DNA from: Rhynochetos jubatus
Taxonomy: Eukaryota > Chordata > Aves > Eurypygiformes > Rhynochetidae
DNA length: 64,000 bases
Direction of reading: 5' to 3'
NCBI GenBank assembly: GCA_027574665.1
Contig: CM050649.1
Location: 59,548,150 to 59,612,149, forward strand
Below the pieces are notes generated by a model. It ran no database searches, was not told the origin of the DNA, and saw only the letters and a list, made by a program, of their open reading frames with translations. Position 1 is the first letter of the stretch, and every line of letters starts with the position of its first letter. Both the position numbers and the translations under genes were made by a program. Shown in pieces: positions 34,579-47,904 of the stretch.

Positions 34579-35768
34579 TCCTCTGTACACCCTCACTACA
34601 GGTTGCCAGGGTGTCTGCTTCGCACACCTTGGGTCAGGGAGCTCCCTCCTTTCTGTAATAACCAAAGCCTTACCACACAAGAGCAAAAGCCAAAGATGAA
34701 ATGTACCCTGGAAAAAGAATATGACAGACTGAAGACCATCTGCTTCACAGCCAGGTCCTCAGATGTTTATAGGAAATTTATCACTGCAAAGAAAAGCATA
34801 CTTCTTCCAAAAAAATAATCCCTACAGGCCTTGTCACTCTGATCTGAGAGAAACATCCACCCTCAGTCTCACATCTGGAGAACGGATAAGCAACTGTCAA
34901 GAGACTATCTGGAAGCAAGATAGTATTTAATCATGTTTAATTAATTATTATCTATGTTTTCAGTAAAGGGCAAGAATAGATCTTACAAGTTGGGGAAATC
35001 ATCCTTTCACCAGCTGCCTCTTTTAAGAATAGTGACATTATCAGTGTAACTGTAGTCTAAATGGTGGTCGGAGACACAGCATCAACAGTCAAGGACTGTG
35101 TCACACAGGGTTAGGCTACATCTTTGCAATCTTTATATCTAAAAATGTTTTAATGTTTAGATCAAAGATTGCATGACTGCTTCAGGGGTAATGGTCAGAT
35201 TTCTAAAAGTAAACATTTTCTTTCCACTACTAAGCTCAAACTATTAAATCACAGATATTATTTGCAGAAGGCTGTTTCATGTTTCATGTTGAAATGCATT
35301 AACCTCAGTCTAGTATCTAGTGGCTCAATTTTCCAAATCAGAAAATGAATAAAAAATAAAAGAAAAATACTATAACGGTTTGCATTTATTAACAACTTGG
35401 TTGGCTTTCTCAGTAAAAAAAGGAAAAAACCACAGAATGGGACTGAAGAATAATTTGCTTTCATCCTTCAGAGGGTCTCATTATCAGGGCAAATCATGGC
35501 AGTAGGTCAGATGGAGAGAATTTTATTTTGTCTTATTACTTATCAGAATTTATTTTTAAAAATGGTCCACATGTTCCAGTCCAGCTGCTTTCACAGAGAG
35601 TGAGATTTACTTTAAAAATATATAGTAAAAACAAGAATATATGAGCAATTTAGTTCTCCATAAAGATGGTACAATGAGAGGTCTCAGAAAATTACCAAAG
35701 ACAGTGGCAATAATAATTTATCTATGCCATGGAACTGCACAAGTTATTTCTAGCCTTAAGCTCCTGGT
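34579..35768. other. Unique DNA
   Basis: No repeat or gene recognised. A 71-codon plus-strand frame at 34603-34818 has no recognisable motif. Confidence 0.5.
35764..35768 (+). repeat. Probable target-site duplication, left copy (CTGGT)
   Basis: CTGGT precedes the LTR and CTAGT follows it at 36807-36811, with one mismatch in five. Confidence 0.55.
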
Positions 35769-36806
35769 TGCATTGGGTTTGCATGGCAAGATTTTGGGAA
35801 CAGGGGTGCGCTACAGGGATGGCTTCTGTGAGAAGATGCTGGAAGCTTCCCCTATGTCTGACAGAGCCAATGCCAGCTGGCTCCAAGATGGACCCACTGT
35901 TGACCAAGGCTAAGCCTATCAGCGATGGTGGTAGCACAACTGGGATAACATATTTAAGAAGGTGCGAAAAACTGTAGAGGGGAGAAGTTGCAGAGGAGAG
36001 GGAGAGAGCACAAGATGGGAGAGAAACAGCTCTACAGACACCAAGGTCAGGGGAGGAGGAGGGAGAGGAGGTGTTCCAGATGCTGGAGCAGAGATTCCCA
36101 GACAGCCCGTGGTGAGAGGGCAGGCTGTGCCCTGCAGCCATGGAGGGCCACAGGGGAGCAGAGACCCTCCTGCAGCCCAGGGAGAACCTCACCCCAGAGC
36201 AGGTGGATGCCCAAAGAAGGCTGTCATGCTGTGGGCAGCCCACACTGGAGCAGGCTCCTGGCAGGACCTGTGGCCCCGTGGAGAGAGGAGACTAAGCTGG
36301 AGCAATGTGTTAGTAGGACTTGTGATCCTGTGGGGGACCCACACTGGAGCAGGCTGCTCCTGAAGGACTGTCTCCCGTGGGAGGGACCCCATGCTGGAGC
36401 AGGTGCAGAGTGTGAGGAGTCCTCCCCCTGCGTAGGAAGGAACAACCAAAACAGTGTGTGATGGACTGACCACAACCCCCATTCACTGTCCTCCTGTGCT
36501 GCTGGAGGGAAGGAGGCAGAGAAAAGTGGGAGTGAAGTGAGCTCAGGAAGAAGAGAGGGGTGGGGTGAAGGTGTTTTAAGATTTAGGTTTAGCTCTGTTT
36601 TACTTTGATTTAACTGGTGATAATTTGAATTAATTTTTACCCATGTCAGATTTTCCCATGGTGGTGGTTGCTGAATGATCTCTCCCTGTCCTTATCTCGA
36701 CCCACAAGCTTTTTGTTATATTTTCTCTGCCTTGTCCTGCTCAGGAGAGAAGTGACAGAGTGGCTTGGGTGGGCACCTGTGCTCCAGCCAGGGCCAACCC
36801 TCCACA
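35769..36806 (+). mobile_element. Solo LTR, avian ERV family A (plus strand)
   Basis: A 1038-bp unit starting TGCATTGGGTTTGCATGG and ending CCAACCCTCCACA. It is related over its length to the minus-strand LTR at 6903-7904: CATATTTAAGAAGGTGCG core, CAGCCATGGAGGGCCACAGG, CCACACTGGAGCAGGCTGCT, GACTGTCTCCCGTGGGAGGG and CAGTGTGTGATGGACTG. Long open frames on both strands between about 35960 and 36480 reflect GC-rich LTR sequence lacking stops, not genes. No gag or pol sequence adjoins it. Confidence 0.88.
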
Positions 36807-36811
36807 CTAGT

Positions 36812-37734
36812 TTAATTTAAAGTTGTTGCTTAAAGAATTATTGAATGAGACAGTCAAGCATCTTCATGTATTTGCTAACAAGGAGATTTACGCTGCTGTA
36901 GTAAAACCTCAAAAAACAAAGCTATACATTATTTTGTCATGACAAACATGTAAGAGAGGCAGAGAGAAGGAAAATGTTTTCACATGAGTTTTAAGGGAAA
37001 GTTAATGAAATGTGTTGTCTCTACGTGTACTACACCAAATTAAACCCAAACACATTTATTGACTTCTGTGGTAGCACCCTAAAAAAATCTTCTGTTACAG
37101 ACCCCACAGTAGAGTGCCACGAATGTAGAAAATGCACCTTCATTTACACATACATCATATATACACACACACATATATAAGCACATATTTATGCACAGTG
37201 TAAGTATAATAAAGGTCTTCCTTAATTTCCTAGGCAACTTCATTTTTATTCTGTCTTGTCAGAAATTCTTCAACCCATGCATTAGTGCTCTGTGTGCATT
37301 CAGTACAAAGGTGTTGGAATGTCTGAATCAGCATTTATTTTTTCTCCACAGAGAAAAGTGAAAGAAATGTTGCGCATTGTTCTGAACACCAGCGTACAAG
37401 TTTCATAAATCATTGATTTCTTTCCACTGGACCTGGGAAACCTTGATATAGCATTGGTATATACAAGGAATACATGGTATCTGGAGGAATGCTTCATGAA
37501 TGTTTAATTTTTAGCAGTCCATTGGGGTGCCTTGCAACCGTGTTCTATTACTGTTCATAAAATTCAATTTTTCCTTGGTCAGATTAATATTAATGAAAGG
37601 TCATTGGAATATATTCTAATAACTCCAGTGTACAGGCCATTTTATTGTAAAGAAATAGCCAACTTGTTTTCAACCCAAAAGGTAATTTAACAGAAAAGAG
37701 GGATAGAAGACTGTCTTTTAGGTCTTATCAGGCT
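36812..37734. other. Unique AT-rich DNA with a CA/TA microsatellite
   Basis: No gene recognised. A mixed ATATATACACACACACATAT tract lies at about 37157-37180. Confidence 0.55.
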
Positions 37735-38158
37735 AACCTTAGTGGCAGAGGTCCAGGAGGAGGTGCGTATGTTGAGGTGGAACTACACCCTACCTTCCCT
37801 GGGACAGGTCCATCAGGCAGACAGGACACATGATGCAAAGGATTCCCTATCCTCTCTCCACTTGGCACAATGTGGTGACTTAAGGCATAGGGGGCAATGG
37901 CAACAAGTTCCTGCCTAGCTGCATCAGTGTATGTTCAGATTGTTCATTAGGAAAAGGTTCTTCACTGAGAAGGTGGTTAGTCACTGGAGCAGGCTCGCCA
38001 GGGAAGCGGTTACAGCACTACTGTCACAGTGTCTTTAATTATATGGTTATATGTTATGTAGTTTAGTTTTAGGTAGTCCTAAAAGGAGCAGGGAGTTAGA
38101 CTCAATGGTCCTTATGGGTCCCTTTCAACTTGAGATATTCTACGATTCTCTGATTCTA
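37735..38158 (+). mobile_element. CR1 LINE 3' end, internally deleted
   Basis: From about 37880 the sequence is a CR1 3' end of a different subfamily from the others. It has GGGGGCAATGGCAACAAGTT, TTAGGAAAAGGTTCTTCACT, CTGGAGCAGGCTCGCCAGGG and TTTAGTTTTAGGTAGTCCT. It ends with GACTCAATGGTCCTTATGGG and the tail GATATTCTACGATTCTCTGATTC. The stretch 37735-37870 translates as VAEVQEEVRML and WNYTLPSLGQ, resembling the CR1 ORF1 coiled-coil, so the element may have lost everything between ORF1 and the 3' end. That upstream part is less certain. Confidence 0.85.
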
Positions 38159-38592
38159 ACCTTCCACAGGCACCCAGACACTACAAACTTTTGGAAATGT
38201 TGGGACATGAACCTCTTTACTCTTACAGCATTCTGTGGCAGAGTGAACCTATAAAGCTGAGAAAGTTGTGAAGCAAAAGGGATGCTCTAAATCCTAAACC
38301 AATCAACAATATTATTGTTATATTGCAAAGAGGTCTTTCAAGTAATGTCAGCAAGACAGCGTAATGTTTATACCCACTGTTTACAATTTTATTTACATTT
38401 ATATAAATTGTGATATTATCAGCTATTTTATCTCACTGATATTTTTATTAAACGTAGTTTGTGAATTGTTATGATATTAGGAACCATTTCACAATGCAAA
38501 TCATACAATGGAGGAAGGAAAAAGTCAGGTAATATGTTAATTGAGCAGATTGCCTAAACTGCATAGCAAATCTAAGCTGAGAAATATTGAAC

Positions 38593-38620
38593 ATATTTCA
38601 ATATTAACATATTGAAATAT
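38593..38620. repeat. Perfect inverted repeat, 12-bp arms, 4-nt loop
   Basis: ATATTTCAATAT and ATATTGAAATAT are exact reverse complements separated by TAAC. An additional GAAATATTGA just upstream at 38581-38590 could pair alternatively. Confidence 0.85.
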
Positions 38621-41600
38621 CTTTCTGCAATTCTGTATGGAATTGAAACTGTATTTTAACATGGATTCTTGGAAGTATCAGAGATAATCAAAGAAGTAAC
38701 ATGATGAAGCTGCCTACATTTATTACTGATGTTAGTAGACAGGTAGGAGGGTGTAGATATATCCAGAAAGGGCTCTGAACATTTATTTGCAAGTACTGAC
38801 ATCATGACAATGCAAAGTGGGACAGAGTGGGATAAGAGAGCCTAAAAACTTGTCCTACCTTTAAAGGAAACACTACAGGTATCTGTTATTGTTGAGCTGT
38901 TCAGGGTTGATAATAATGTCCTAGAAAAAGCTTAAGTAAGAGTTAGGGGAGATTTTAGTTCAGATATGTTTCATACTCTTTACATGTTTGGTCTGTACTA
39001 GTCTTTCCAACCTTAGCATCACAAACTTAATTTTTTTCTTAGTTTTGTTTCTATTTTGAGCTTTCCTCATGTTTAAGATTAATGCAGACATATTTGAGAG
39101 GATGTGCTTTACTTTTTATTTCTTGGTATAAGCAATTCTGTGTCAAGCCATGCTGAAAGAAAAATGTTGGTACCCAAACTTCGATAGGATAATATATTCC
39201 TGGGGCTCCCCAAATTCATAAAAGAATAATGACAAATAACATTTTCCAGAAAACAGGTTAACTTCAATGAAAAAATGCAAATAATATTGGCAACAACCTT
39301 AGCAGGTTTTCTTTCTTTTTTTGCTCTTTATGAATACATTAATAAAGTTGATGAGCAAATGCATGCAGTTAGATAGCTGGTAAATCAGAATTAGAACTCT
39401 AAATACTAGCAATTCAGTTGTATCTTCCCTGATACTCCACCAGTGGACAAAAGTAAAAATTTGCAGAAGTGTCAAAGGAATTTTCATCTCAGTGTGAGTG
39501 GGAACACCCTGAATGTCAGACTTCATCTAAAACTGATTATAAGAACTCACAGAGAACTAGAGGGGAAATCTTGCAAATATATAAATTACGGCAGTAAAGA
39601 TCTTTGACACCCATTTTTTTAGATTATCTGAGTGACAAAGTAGAGCCTATTCCTTATCAGAGCTTCACAATGTTTTTCTCTTAAAGCAGCAGTTTATATC
39701 CCTTTGTTTACTTCTCTTTATTTGCAGAACAAAATAGTCACCCAACATGAATTTTCTGAAGGACTATTTTTTTTTTTTCTATTTTATCTTGATGTATATG
39801 GAGGAGTAGTAAAGGTCCTGAGGTTTGCTGTCAGATGATAAAGAGCACATTTCATTTTCTGGGTAGGTTACACTTTGTAACAGATGCCATTTTATTGAGG
39901 CTGAGAGCCACAAGGATGTAAAGTGAATGGAAATGTTCCTGCTGTTAGAAGAGGTTTTTTTTGAGGGAGGGAAAGTTGGTAAAAGTGGAGTTTTAACCTG
40001 TGCTGCAATATGATAACCTGTAGCTAGCCACTGGCTTCAAGGCAGACTGAGTTCTAGCAGCTTCTGAATAGTGCTACATTTTTAAATGATGACACCTTAA
40101 GTTTTGAATTTAAGTCTGACTAGCAAAGAAAATCTCTCTTTCGCCACTTTTGTTTTAAACTAACTTTCTTCTACTAATTAGATTTTGATTTTGATTTTGG
40201 ATTCAGCATCTAATGACAAGATCTGGGTGGAAGACAAAGGAAATTCTGCCTGTGGGAATCCAAATATAACTATACCTGTATAGATGCAGTTTTCTTTGTT
40301 CCTATGATTTAATATTTTTAATTTTCTTAAAAAATAATAGTGTGGGTTTGTTTGGGTTTTTTTTAATAACATATTACGGTAGAAATTCAGCTATGGAAAT
40401 TAAGAGGAATTGCTGGCCTTTATGATGCTTATTTTGTTTTGCAGGAAAATAATCTAAGCCATAATAATGTTTTCTTCTGCTGAGTACATTACCTATTAGA
40501 TGTGCAGAGTATCAGGCACTTGAGAAGGCAAAAGTATCTAATAATAGAAGGAGGATATGGAGGCTGGCTGCCAAAAAGGAAGGTGGAATAGCTGGCAGCT
40601 GTGATGGATGACCTAGTAACAAAGATGAAGAAGTCTTAGCAAGAGTGTCAGGTAGAAAATAAAACATAGGGTAAAAGGAGAAGAGACAGAAGGATGAGAA
40701 TGGGTCTCAAGTGGCAAAAAGGCATTGTTCAAAGGAGTAAGTGAAAAAAGTATCACTTTATTTGCCACAAACTGAAGGAGAGAAATCTTATCTTAGGAAA
40801 TATCCAAGATTGCTTTAATATTATTTTTCCCTGAGGAAAACAAACAAACAAACCACCACCACCAAAAAAACAACCACAGTATGTTGTGGGAACATATAAT
40901 TTAAATTAGGGAATTTAAATTAAGAACTGAAAAAAATCCATTAATGAGAAATAAAATTAGCTTAGTTCAGAAATCATAGACTGTGTCTGACAGGCTAACT
41001 GTTCTTTTGAGAGTCTTAAAAGGACAGAAGAGGCGCACCACTTATGTACAATTTAGCAAGATACTGCATCTAATACTTCAATGTTCGTGGAAGCAAAAAA
41101 GAAATCAAAAATAGTAAGTTGTGATTAATAACAAGTTGTGCTTCCAGGAAGGGTTTGGATTAAAACATTATCCTTAAGAAATAATTTCTGTACATGAGAA
41201 TTTTTCATATCTTTACAAATAGTATAGGGGATGGATTACCTAGGAATGTTTTCAAACTAAAAGTGAGTTATATATACTCAACCATTATGAGGAATTGAAT
41301 TAAAAAGAAAGAAGTGATGCACGTAATACAATGATTTTTAGTGATATACTACCTAATACAAAAGAAGTGGTAAACTTGTGTTAGCTGAGTATTTTGCCCC
41401 AGGCTACTTCCCCACAAAAGGAGGCTTACATATACTATATGGTACTGAGTGAAAGGAGCCAAGGGATTTCACCTTCTGTCCTTCCACCACTTCCCCACCG
41501 TCTGATGCATCACACACATTTGTATCATCTCATCTTCCTGCCTTGGCCATGTGCCTGCTGGTCCCTGTATATGAGGAGGATGGAATCCACTGCTGAGACA

Positions 41601-43779
41601 CCTTTACATACTTTAATATCACGATTACTCACTTTCTACTATATATTTAACACTAATTTTTTCTCTCTTCCTTTCCATTACTTTTGACAGCCTAAAACAT
41701 ACATTATTCAGAAGTTTATTAACAGAAGTGTACATAAGTCTATTAAATTATTAGAATTCCCTCCTTATATTGGTATCTGAAACCTTCCCAAAAACTAAAT
41801 TGTCTTCCTACCTTGAGAAGCAGAATCAAATTATTTTCTCCATTTTCTAGAGAAACCTAAAGGTAATGATTTGACCAAGACCATATTAAAAAATCTGTGA
41901 TATAGGAAGGCATTGAAATCAAAACCCATGAATCAAGGCCCACTGGCTTTAATGGTTCATGCAATTCCCACCAACAGACCAAAAATTAGCAACACAAATA
42001 AAATTATGAGTGGTTAATGTGGACAGATTTTGTATAGAAATTTGGAACAACTGAGTCCTTGGGTTGTTTTACAAAGTGCTTGCTTAATCCAGGCAGATGG
42101 ATGTTTATACCATGCAGTTACCATAGTGCTTGGTGCAGTGCTAAATCCTGCTGAAAAGACAGTAAGACACTAAAGCTCAGCTGTGCGGTAACTCAACCAC
42201 ACCACTTCCAGTCAGCTCAATGTTTAAGTAGGGCTGGCTCCTGCTCACCTGCAAAAATCTGCCTAAACATACATAAAGATAAATGATAGTCTTCTAGAGC
42301 TAGCTCACAGGAGCTGTATGAAGACTTTCCACAAGAGATTTTTTTCAGCTCCTGAAGAGCTGTAATCAGACACGTGGCCTATAAACTCCAAAGGCCGTGA
42401 ACAAAGGTACTAAAAAACCCACAGGCAACAGTTACCAGGTGTACACATAATTATTTCTCTACTGCAGAAGCAAAATGGTTGTCATATTTATCAAGGGGAA
42501 AATGGATGACTCAGAGCCTACCAAAAACATTTGAACGTTTAAGTTATGAGATTCAACAAAGGCAGAACTAAAACATGGGTGTCTTGGTCCTGAGTATTGC
42601 ACTTGAGCAAGTGTGTTGTAACCCTCAGGCAGTGAGTTTTGTAACAGCACAGCTGCTAAACACAAATTAAATATTGAAGACATCTTCCACAGATTGTTGA
42701 TGAGGCATCTTTTTAAAATCCAATTTTAGGGAATGTTTTGATGAAGACTAAACTTCATCTTTTAGATAAATGTTAAGATTCTTACAAGGGTATAGGTCAT
42801 GGTTTAAGAAGCATGCCCAAGTGTGAGGAAATTCGTAGCAAAATGTAAAGAATTAACAGGAATGTAACTCTAAAATCCTGGTGAGTTTTGCAGAGTTAGG
42901 TGCCATCTTTCTTTGGACCAGCTGATATTCCTAGAAAAATTGGCAGGCTTTTAAACTCAGTGTCTTTCTGTCAAGTCTGAAAAAGTGTAAGAAAAGGCTA
43001 AATTTGGATTTTACAATGTTACTCTTAATAAAATCCTATTATGATTATATACACTGATTATATACATTGGTTGAATTCATAAGCTTCAGTGAAACTGAAA
43101 GAGAAAAATGTACTAGGAATTCTGTCATGGGAAGATATCATCAAGAAATTATAATGGCCTGTAAGAAAATACATCTATTACATATCTGATTTTAGTATCC
43201 ACTAGAGTTACGGATTTCAGTTGTTGATAGTCTCACCTTTAGGAATTATCTCACTGCTGCTCATTGAAGAGCAGGTTTAAAAAATCTGAAGGGAAATAGT
43301 TGTTTCCAACGGTAACTGTGTTTCTGCATTTGATCATCTAGCTGCATGAATTCATTCTTGTTCATGCTGATTCTGTTGTTTCAACCAGTCTTCTTCTGTT
43401 TCAAAATCTTCATAAGAACATTTAGGAAAAGGAAAAACATACAGCCTCATTCACAGTTCTTCCAGCTCGGGATACTTTTACAGGCTGTCCATAGTCAACA
43501 AGTAGAGAAACTTTGGCAGACCCATTGCATCTAAGAACAGATTCTTCCTCAATAAGTATCAGAGCTGATGTGATACAGGAAGCGTACTCAAAACCCTAAT
43601 TGCTCAGGGTGCCTTTTTTGGAAGGATAACAAATATTTTCCAGAAACCACAGAGACTGGACAACCTTTTTTCTTATGCTATGCACATCATTGCAAGAATT
43701 ACTAACATATAGAACAGCATCCCATTTCCTGGAACCCTTATCAGCTGCCTTTGTTAAGGACTAGATGAATCCAGTGCTG

Positions 43780-44420
43780 TTCAGGACACAGTAGGTTCCT
43801 CCTTCCTGGCCCAGTAGAGCCAGATCTGGTGTACACATAGACCCAGAGGTCATTCCCATGCCAGCTTGATGTGTGCTGCTGCCCACTGGCTTTTCAAGTC
43901 CAGACAGCAGTGATGCTGAAGATGAACTTCAAGGGACAGATACACACACCTCACACAATACACAGAGGACACTAACACAGACCAGTACAGGTGTTCTTAC
44001 CAGTAACAGACAAAAGCCCACAGCACTCACAAAACCACAGACAGTCCAGCCCCACCTCTCCTCTATGTCTGAGGCTCACCACTGAGACATGTATACACCC
44101 TTGCTCTCAGTGATTGAAAGATGCACAGATTCAAGGGGTCCTTAAATATGAGCACAAGCTCTAGCTCCATCAGACCTCTGTGCCTGGGTTCTGGCCTCCT
44201 CACCCAGCCATCGGTTCTCACCTTAGTCTTTCCACATGTGGGCCTGCTAGTGAGTCCAGCCTGAAGGTCACTAGTGAGTTGCAGAACCCCACCCCACAAG
44301 GGACTGGATTTCAGGAGGACAGCACAGACCTATGGGCTGCTGCAATACTCTTTGCACAGCGCAACTGAAAGCCTGGGCTTCCTCAAGGACTTCTGCAGCC
44401 TGAGCATAATCTGGTGTAAA
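43780..44420. other. GC-richer block of unknown origin
   Basis: More GC-rich and CA-rich than its surroundings, with overlapping open frames on both strands (43873-44085 plus, 44063-44299 minus) and ACACACACCTCACACAAT-type wording. It could be a diverged LTR or another old repeat. I could not align it to the LTR families seen here. Confidence 0.35.
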
Positions 44421-45206
44421 CCTTGCTCTGATACTGCTCCATCTTATCTCTAAAACAAAAATGGTCTTTTTCCCTGATTGGTAATTAAAAGGAGAGATTC
44501 TCTCAAAATAAAAGGATTTAGGTCCAGGGTTATGCTTGTATGTGCTCTACTGTGAAGTGTAGCTATGTACAAGGAATCAAGAAAGGAGTGACCTTATTAC
44601 CAGCTGAATTATCTCATGCTTATGATTGCCTTCATTAGTTTTCAGTCAGATACCTTTGTCTTAGTATAGCCTGGGCTAAGACTACATAATGAGGGCTGCA
44701 GTAAGAATTGTTTCTCTCTTGGTTCATATAGACTCAGAGAAAAGAATTATTTATCCCCTTGCAATGAAAGATTTTTTTTATGAGATAGTAGCCATAATTT
44801 TCAAGACCTCATTGTCTGAGTTTCCTCTTACTCCCTACTATCCTCACATTTCATATCTGGCTGCTTTTTTTTTCCTTTACTGCATTGTATTTTTGCCTGG
44901 CGAGATCAAGCTCTAAGACGGCGATCGATGTTTGGACAAGAGTGTGAGAGCTTTTGGCAAATAAGATTAGTGGATCTCTGTGGGAGACAAGTATGTACTT
45001 GAACATACTGTGTTATTTAGATGTCTCATTTTTAGATACATCTTGTCTCATCAGTTCTGTATCTGAAAAGTGTACATAATTTATCAGCTTCTGAAAAACG
45101 AAGTACTAAAAAAGTCTACCAATTGTCTTGCACTGTGTACTTTATGTAAGAAAAACAATACTTATGGCCAAAGCTGTATTATTTTGCCCCATAAACAGCA
45201 GAAATA

Positions 45207-45403
45207 AGAGCATAAATTCTTCCCAGAGAGGGTGGTGAGGCACTGGAACAGGTTGCCCAGAGAAGCTGTGGATGCCCCATCCCTGGAAGTGTTCAAGGCC
45301 AGGCTGGATGAGGCTTTGAGCAACCTGGTCTAGTGGAGGTTGTCCAGAGACTAGATGGTCTTTAAGATCTCTTCCAACCCAAACCATTCTATGATTCTAT
45401 GAT
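45207..45403 (+). mobile_element. CR1 LINE 3' end, about 200 bp
   Basis: GAGGGTGGTGAGGCACTGGA, ATGCCCCATCCCTGGAAGTG, the stop region CAACCTGGTCTAGTGG, TCTTCCAACCCAAACCATTC, and the canonical tail ATTCTATGATTCTATGAT. Heavily 5'-truncated, as is usual for CR1. Confidence 0.95.
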
Positions 45404-45496
45404 AAATGGACAATTTAAAGACATTTTTATTATAATGGCTGTATGAAAATGGCATTATCAAAATATAGGATCAAAATATTTTTCTTTTTTTACTCT

Positions 45497-46038
45497 TTTG
45501 TTGGTTCTGGCTGGGATAGAATTAATTTTCTTTATAGCAGTTAGTATAGGGCTACGTTTAAGATTTGTGCTGAAAACAGTGTTGATAACACAGGAATGTT
45601 TTCGTTACAGCTGAGCAGTGCTTACACAGTGTCAAGGCTTCTCACATCATCCCACCAGTGAGTGGGATGGGGGTGCATGAGAAGCTGGGACGGGACACAG
45701 CTGGGACAGCTGACCCCAGCTGACCAAAGAGATATTCCATACTACATGGCATCATGCTCAGCATGTAAAGCTGGGGGAAGAAGAAAGAAGGGGGAATGTT
45801 TTGAGTGATGGCATTCGTCTTCCCAAGTAACCATTCTTTCTGCTGATGGGAAGTAGCATCAATGCCTTCTTTTGCTTTGCCTGTGTGTGCAGCTTTTCCT
45901 TTACTTACTAAAATGTCTTTATCTCAACCCATGAGTTTTTTGTTTTACTTTTCTGATTCTTTTCCCCATCCCACAGATAGGGGGAGCAAGACAGCAGCTG
46001 GGTGAGGCTTAGTTGCCATCTGGGGTTAAAGCACAATA
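45497..46038 (+). mobile_element. Solo LTR, avian ERVL-type family B, copy 2
   Basis: Starts near TGTTGGTTCTGGCTGGGATA and ends near GGGGTTAAAGCACAATA. It matches copy 1 throughout: AGTTAGTATAGGGCTACGTT, GCTGAGCAGTGCTTACACAG, GAGAAGCTGGGACGGGACAC, CCAGCTGACCAAAGAGATAT and TTTGCCTGTGTGTGCAGCTT. The TATA position reads TGTAAAG. Possible flanks TACTC and TACTT fit a degraded 5-bp duplication, but the exact ends are uncertain by a few bases because the terminal TG and CA are mutated. Confidence 0.88.
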
Positions 46039-47904
46039 CTTTTCAGGGACTTAACCAGGGCATTTTAAGTTGGAGGTCAGCTTCTCAAATCTGCCTAAAT
46101 GAAAGAGATTGAGATGGATTGAAGAAAGCTGTGAAATGTGATTCATATCTCCTCTGTTCTGTGCCTAAAAATGGGTATCAATTTGACCACTTGTTTCTTG
46201 TTTTTCTTTTCTTTTTTTTTTGCCAGCTTGCTTACTAGGAAGACTAAGAAATGTTGTTTACCCATGCAAAGGACATAAAAGTAGAAATTTGCAGCTCTCA
46301 CCCTGTTAAAACCTGCCAAGATATTACAAACTGTTGAAATACGATCGAACTGAGGTTTTCTTTACAAGATCTCCCTTTATATGATCGCATACAGTTTTTC
46401 CCTTTTCCTTCATTGGATCCACAGAGTGGATCTCCTGTGTTAAAAAAATCAGTATTATTTGGTGAAAAATACTGTTGATTGCAGGATTCTTGCTTGTTGC
46501 TGAATTTAGAAGGAGTGTACTGAGTGACTAATGTGATTGCAAGCAGGTAGAAAAGGTCTCATTAGTCAAAACAGTGAATGATTCTATGGAAAATTCTTAT
46601 GTCATCACTTAATTTTTCTCTTCACAGATGGTCACTATTATGTGTTTCTTATTTTCTGACTGCTCATCTTCATGACCCAATATCTAACTAATGGACATGC
46701 TATTCAGTCACAGTAACAAGCAGGAACAGGTGAAAGCTAAGTTTTGGACATAAGAAGCACCATTCAGTACTAAACAGTCTGCAAACAAATGGTACTACAA
46801 ATGTCAAATTAGGTGCCTGATGTTTCAGAATATGTTCACATTTATCTTACCTGTTCTTCTATTCCAGCGGCAAAATGGAACTTCTTTCTTGACAAAAGTC
46901 AGGGTGATACATACATGCTGAATATAGAGGATGGAAAATAAAGACATGCTCTAAATATAACATATGATCACATTAGTACGTCTTTTTCACAGTGCAAAAA
47001 CATCCTTACATAGGCATTATCTAGCTTTGATTTCCTTACCGCAGTGGTAAGGAAAAGTTTTAAGCAGTTGAATCTATGCATGAGGGGCTGATTTCAGTAT
47101 ACAATTAATTGTTCTGAGAGAGGCAATTTTCTCAAATTTGCTTTACATAAAATGGTTTACTAATACTTTACATAAAATGCTACTTAGGTTCTTACATACT
47201 TGGTGTGAGGACCCAGCATGTCTTATTGGTTTATGTGTAATTATTATAACTGAGACTCAGTCTTAAGTGTCTGAAATATGAGTTTTACATCCTAACTTCA
47301 AGATCCTCTTACATTAGACCTTGACTGTCATACACAAAGTTATAAATCACAAATTGCAGACATACATACAAAACCATTTAACTTCTACAAATGCATTTGA
47401 ATGATGAAGCTGACATAAAGCACAGCCATACACGCTTTCAAAATGCTACATCTTTGTTTGCATCTCAATTTTGCAATAAATTTCTGCAAATACTTGAGCA
47501 CCATATTGAGCGCAAATACTCAAGTTCTTTCCTCAGAAATTATGTGTTTTTTCTCTGAATTGGACAGATAGAGTAACGTAAAAAGGTCCCTAATTTTCCT
47601 TACCCTCACCTTCACTGTGTCCCTGCCTGTCTCTGTCTCTCTTTATACATTCTCTGAATCACACATATCATGTGTATATATATGTCTATTTATTTATAAA
47701 AATATTTTCAGGGAAGCATGCTTTTTTCATTCCCTGTGATTAAAATATTCAAAACTTTGATTTAGGTTAACCAGTTGACTTTACTTCTTAATTCCAGTAC
47801 TGAACGAGGTTCATTCATCATGATTACCTACATTTCTCTCTTTCCATACCCAAGTTCTGAAGTCACACAAAACCTTTATGAGACACAGAGGTTAAGGATA
47901 AGGA
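46039..47904. other. Unique AT-rich DNA
   Basis: No repeat or gene recognised. A direct GTAAGGAAA repeat lies at about 47035-47056, and a TATATATATG-type patch at about 47670-47700. Confidence 0.55.

Larger units (their letters stand above)
38159..45206. other. Long unique interval
   Basis: Seven kilobases without a recognised dispersed repeat. It contains a perfect 12-bp inverted repeat at 38593-38620, a CAAA/CCA low-complexity patch near 40838-40875, and a GC-richer block at 43780-44420 described separately. Open frames at 41394-41687, 42459-42683 and 44689-44916 lack recognisable domains. Confidence 0.5.

Noticed and set aside
35962-36482. Several long open frames on both strands
   Set aside because: All fall inside the plus-strand family A LTR and overlap each other. 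No start context, splice structure or domain.
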